Shown: piece by piece, positions 20,794 to 23,529 of the stretch
Numbering within the stretch: position 1 is the first letter of the stretch
Layout: every line of letters starts with the position of its first letter
DNA from: Paracoccus denitrificans
Lineage (GTDB): Bacteria; Pseudomonadota; Alphaproteobacteria; Rhodobacterales; Rhodobacteraceae
Reading direction: 5' to 3'
Length of the DNA stretch: 23,529 bases
Assembly: GCA_003240735.1 (NCBI GenBank)
Contig: QFNE01000030.1
Location: forward strand, 1 to 23,529
Program-made: the position numbers and the translations under genes
Notes under the pieces: generated by a model
The model's input: only the letters and a program-made list of their open reading frames with translations
What the model was told of the DNA's origin: nothing
Database searches by the model: none

Positions 20794-22677
20794 GTGACCG
20801 ACGAAAACACCCCCGATAATACCGCTGACGATGCCACGCCCCAAAACGCTGCGGCGGATGATCAGACGGACGCCACGTCCGCCCCGGTCGAGCCGCAGCC
20901 CAAGGCTGACGATGCCGCCGATGCGGCATCCGGCGAGCGGATCGCCAAGGCCATGGCCCGTGCTGGCGTCGCCAGCCGCCGCGAGGCTGAGCGCATGATC
21001 GTCGAGGGCCGCGTGACGGTGAACGGCAAGAAGGTCGCCAGCCCCGCGCTGGACATCAAGCCGACCGACAAGATCGTCATCGACGGCAAGCCCATGGACG
21101 AGCCGCAGGAGACGCGTCTGTGGATCTATTACAAGCCGGTCGGTCTTGTGACGACCGAGTCGGACGAAAAGGGCCGTCAGACGGTCTTTGACGCGCTGCC
21201 CCGTGATCTGCCGCGCGTGATGACCGTGGGTCGGCTGGACCTGAATTCCGAAGGGCTGTTGCTGCTGACGAATGACGGCGAGCTGAAGCGTCGGCTGGAG
21301 CTGCCCTCGACCGGGTGGCTGCGTCGGTATCGGGTGCGCGTGAACGGCAATCCGACCGAACTGACGTTCGATCCGCTGCGCCGCGGCGTGACCATCGATG
21401 GCGAGGATTTCCAGCCGATGGAAGTCAAGCTGGACAGCCAGCAGGGCGCGAATGCGTGGCTGACCGTCGGCATCCGCGAAGGCCGCAACCGAGAGATTCG
21501 CCGCGCGATGTCGCATGTGGGTCTGCAGGTGAACCGGCTGATCCGCATCGGCTATGGCCCGTTCAAGCTGACCGGGATGGAGGCCAATCAGGTCACCGAG
21601 GTAAAGCGCCGCGTGTTGCGCGACCAGCTGGGCGGGTTGCTGACAGGCGACATGGACCAGAAGCCGCGTGCCAACAACGCCCGCCGTGCGGCCGGTGAAA
21701 AGCCGTTGGGTGAGCGGGATCGTGATGGCGGCGGTCGGTTCGAGCGCGGTGATCGCGGTGACCGGGCCGAGCGTGGTGACCGTGGTGATCGCTTTGACCG
21801 CAAACCCCGCGCTCCAAGGGAACGGCAGGGCGACGTGGGCGAGGTCATGACCGAAGGCTTCAAGCGCCGCCCGCGCCCGGAGGGGGAACGTCCCGCACGG
21901 TCGTTCGACCGCCCGGCCCGCGACGGCGATGCGGCCCGCAAGCCGCGCTGGAAGAAGTCGGATGGTGACGGTCCGCGCAACCGCGAAGGCTTTGGCAACC
22001 GCGAAGGCCGTGAAGGGTATGGCAACCGCGAGGGTCGTGAAGGCCGCGAGGGGTCGGGCAACCGTGACCGCCGCGAGGGATTCGGCAATCGCGAATGGCG
22101 TGAGGGCGGCGAAGGGTTCACCCCGCGCGGTCCGCGTCGTGACGGCGACGATGCGCGCCCGTTCGCCCGCAAGCCCGGTGGACCGCGCCCCGCCCGTTTT
22201 GGTGACAAGTCTGATCGCCCGCGTTTCGGCGGCGGTTCGCAGGATGATCGGCGCAAGTTCGGCAATCGCGACAAGCAAGCCGAGCAATCGGGCGACCGCG
22301 AAGGCGGTTTCCGTGGTCCGCGTTTCAATCGCGACGAACGGTCAGGCGAACGTTCGGGCGATTCGGCAGGTGGGCCGCGCAAGTTCGGCAACAAGTTCGG
22401 GTCGAGCAAGCCGCGCCCGTCGCGTGATGGCGACGAGCGCGGTGCCGACCGTGCCCCGCGCGCGCCAAGGGAACGAGATGACGCGCGCAAATCGGGCGGG
22501 CAGTCGTTTGGTCGTCCGCGCAAGGCGGACGGCTCTGGATCCGGGTTCGGACCCAAACCCGGCGTGCGGGGCGGTCCAGGCGGCAGTCGCGGCCCCAAAC
22601 CGTTCGGTGGCGGCGGCAAGCCCGGCGGTGGTCCGCGCGGCCCCGGAAATGGGCCACGTCGTCCCCGGTCGGAGTGA
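20794..22677 (+). CDS. rluB: RluB-type 23S rRNA pseudouridine synthase with long RG/RD-rich tail
   Basis: 627 residues from GTG 20794, chosen for AGGAG 8 nt upstream. An acidic N-terminal 45 residues (Asp/Ala-rich) precede the S4 RNA-binding domain (GERIAKAMARAGVASRREAE, about 47-95). The RsuA/RluB catalytic domain follows, about 108-285, with Asp149 in VGRLDLNSEGLLLLTN; YYKPVGLVTT and EGRNREIRRAMSHVGLQVNR are typical. RluB modifies U2605 (E. coli numbering) in the peptidyl-transferase region. Residues about 290-627 are low-complexity Arg/Gly/Asp with recurring GDRGDR and NREGREG units, a disordered RNA-binding tail far longer than in E. coli. A strong terminator follows. Confidence 0.93.
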   Translation: MTDENTPDNTADDATPQNAAADDQTDATSAPVEPQPKADDAADAASGERIAKAMARAGVASRREAERMIVEGRVTVNGKKVASPALDIKPTDKIVIDGKPMDEPQETRLWIYYKPVGLVTTESDEKGRQTVFDALPRDLPRVMTVGRLDLNSEGLLLLTNDGELKRRLELPSTGWLRRYRVRVNGNPTELTFDPLRRGVTIDGEDFQPMEVKLDSQQGANAWLTVGIREGRNREIRRAMSHVGLQVNRLIRIGYGPFKLTGMEANQVTEVKRRVLRDQLGGLLTGDMDQKPRANNARRAAGEKPLGERDRDGGGRFERGDRGDRAERGDRGDRFDRKPRAPRERQGDVGEVMTEGFKRRPRPEGERPARSFDRPARDGDAARKPRWKKSDGDGPRNREGFGNREGREGYGNREGREGREGSGNRDRREGFGNREWREGGEGFTPRGPRRDGDDARPFARKPGGPRPARFGDKSDRPRFGGGSQDDRRKFGNRDKQAEQSGDREGGFRGPRFNRDERSGERSGDSAGGPRKFGNKFGSSKPRPSRDGDERGADRAPRAPRERDDARKSGGQSFGRPRKADGSGSGFGPKPGVRGGPGGSRGPKPFGGGGKPGGGPRGPGNGPRRPRSE

Positions 22678-22699
22678 CGGACGGAAAATGTGAAAATGA

Positions 22700-22727
22700 A
22701 AAAGGCAGGGGTGGCACCCTGCCTTTT
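22700..22727. terminator. Bidirectional rho-independent terminator
   Basis: AAAAGGCAGGG (22700-22710), a 6-base loop, then CCCTGCCTTTT (22717-22727): an 11-bp stem with A-tract on one side and T-tract on the other. It serves both rluB and the oppositely oriented hemP. Confidence 0.92.
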
Positions 22728-22728
22728 C

Positions 22729-22908
22729 TTATTTCGTCAGTATCAGCTTTCCGGCGCGGGTGATGCGCAGGTTGTAGACCTGATCACCCAGCGCGATCAG
22801 CGCCTGATTGCCACCGGCAGTCAGCTCGGTCGCGTCATGGACGGGCAGGGTGGGCAAACGCACGGCACCCGGCAGGTTGAATTCAGCAGCACGAGGGGTG
22901 GCAGTCAT
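22729..22908 (-). CDS. hemP: Hemin uptake protein HemP
   Basis: 59 residues from ATG 22908 with AGGAG upstream; an ATG at 22965 would translate the promoter repeats. The C-terminus LPVHDATELTAGGNQALIAL then GDQVYNLRITRAGKLILTK is the HemP family signature. HemP is a small protein associated with haem and iron uptake loci, though its exact biochemical role is poorly defined. Iron-responsive control is expected in Rhodobacterales. It lies downstream of znuA on the same strand, across an 81-bp gap. Confidence 0.93.
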   Translation of the reverse strand: MTATPRAAEFNLPGAVRLPTLPVHDATELTAGGNQALIALGDQVYNLRITRAGKLILTK

Positions 22909-22944
22909 GTGGAAGGCTCCTGTGTTCCTTCCACAAGTCTGACC

Positions 22945-22979
22945 AAAATACTCGGAAATAGTCAAACGAAAATACTCGG
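22945..22979. promoter_or_regulatory. 11-bp direct repeat at 24-bp pitch upstream of hemP
   Basis: AAAATACTCGG occurs at 22945-22955 and 22969-22979, the minus-strand reading being CCGAGTATTTT. TTTGACT lies between the copies on the minus strand and may be a -35 element. The repeats are AT-rich and fill the hemP upstream region; they may bind an iron-responsive regulator. Confidence 0.5.
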
Positions 22980-22989
22980 GTATTGGCGA

Positions 22990-23529
22990 CTATTTGCCCG
23001 CGATGCAGTCTGTGATGTTTTTCCCAAGGTTTTTCATGACGTCCAGATACAGGTCCGGACCTTGGGTGACCTTGCTGCCTTCGGGGTCAAGGGCGCCGCC
23101 CAGCCGCACACCCGACTGTTCGATCGCGGCGTTGATCAGGCGGGCGTCGTGGTTCGCCTCGGGGAAGGCGCAGGTCACGCCGGACTGGGCCGCGGCCTTG
23201 ATTTCGGACAGCTGAGCCGCCGAGGGCGCACCACCCGACCCGCCGGTCACGGCCAGCGCGGCAGGTAGGCCGTAATGGTCGGTGAAATAGCCGTAGGCGT
23301 CATGATAGACGATGAAGGGCTTGTCCTTCGCACCCGCAAGCTCGGTCGCGAGTTCCTTGTCCAGCGCATCCACCTTGGCCTTGGCTGCGTCCGCGTTGGA
23401 TTTGTAGGTAGCGGCGTTGTCCGGGTCTTTGCTCACCAGATCGGCGGCAATCGCGTCCAGCCACAGCGCGGCGTTCTGCGGGTTCAGCCATGCGTGCGGA
23501 TCGACGCCGTGGTGGTGATGGCTGTGTTC
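22990..23529 (-). CDS. znuA: Zinc ABC transporter substrate-binding protein ZnuA (partial)
   Basis: 179 C-terminal residues; the start lies beyond the right edge. ZnuA is the periplasmic zinc receptor of ZnuABC. The visible part begins in a His-rich loop (EHSHHHHGVDPHAWLNPQNA) and includes GVDPHAWLNP, where the histidine is a zinc ligand. PFIVYHDAYGYFTDHYGL has the second conserved His, then PEANHDARLINAAIEQSGVR and ending YLDVMKNLGKNITDCIAGK. The C-terminal Cys can pair with the Cys in GVTCAFPE. It is placed 81 bp upstream of hemP; zinc and iron uptake may share a transcript, or hemP has its own promoter. Confidence 0.95.
   Translation of the reverse strand, partial: EHSHHHHGVDPHAWLNPQNAALWLDAIAADLVSKDPDNAATYKSNADAAKAKVDALDKELATELAGAKDKPFIVYHDAYGYFTDHYGLPAALAVTGGSGGAPSAAQLSEIKAAAQSGVTCAFPEANHDARLINAAIEQSGVRLGGALDPEGSKVTQGPDLYLDVMKNLGKNITDCIAGK

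Noticed and set aside
21990..22110. Tandem DNA repeats within the rluB tail as an independent repeat locus
   Set aside because: They are imperfect and in frame, explained by the repetitive protein tail.
20743..22619. Long minus-strand ORFs opposite rluB (514 and 343 codons)
   Set aside because: Antisense shadows; low-complexity Pro/Arg/Ser composition mirrors the RG-rich tail of rluB.

Overview
The window looks like a Rhodobacterales alphaproteobacterium close to Paracoccus. The basis is the high-GC codon use and the family content of the right-hand third: pyruvate carboxylase, TadA, an RluB-type pseudouridine synthase with a very long Arg/Gly/Asp-rich tail, HemP and a His-rich ZnuA. This is a judgement from sequence character; no search was run.

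Right third (about 15417-23529) is ordinary chromosome. It holds a tRNA-Gly(GCC) gene, a DUF5671-like membrane protein and a small anchored protein, pyc, tadA, rluB, a strong bidirectional terminator, hemP, and the 3' part of znuA running off the window.

Left two thirds (1 to about 15416) look like one accessory element abutting the 3' end of the tRNA-Gly gene, the classic site for tyrosine-recombinase integration. No integrase, capsid, terminase large subunit or tail gene is visible, so the far border lies left of base 1. From the tRNA inward come: an iteron cluster (B), a helix-turn-helix protein, an HNH nuclease, a second iteron cluster (A), a DUF927 P-loop helicase-like half, an archaeo-eukaryotic-type primase-like half, a small phage-type protein, an AlpA/excisionase-like protein, a winged-HTH-like protein, four tiny overlapping genes, an array of three 18-bp operators, and a divergent XRE repressor. 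Beyond the repressor is a leftward cargo block of small membrane proteins, a DUF6998-like protein with a nuclease-like motif and an unknown protein. Then come rightward genes (a frameshifted unknown protein coupled to a PIN-domain protein, and a membrane-anchored DUF4041/T5orf172 protein), and at the far left a Panacea antitoxin with a previously unlisted GTG-start partner.

Most interesting: the replication module. Two 90-bp clusters, 1.9 kb apart, each carry six copies of (T/C)GTTCCCC with the same orientations and identical internal gaps (15 and 25 bp). They flank the HNH/HTH genes immediately downstream of the primase-helicase. This resembles the ori/crr arrangement of satellite phage P4, whose alpha primase-helicase binds TGTTCACC-type iterons (from memory). 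The primase-helicase itself is split at one nucleotide inside the DUF927 domain, at a UGA-C stop. The control region resembles a temperate-phage switch: three 18-bp operators exactly 24 bp apart overlap a rightward promoter. I read the element as a P4-like satellite or integrative replicon with a cargo zone of toxin-antitoxin and possible defence genes.
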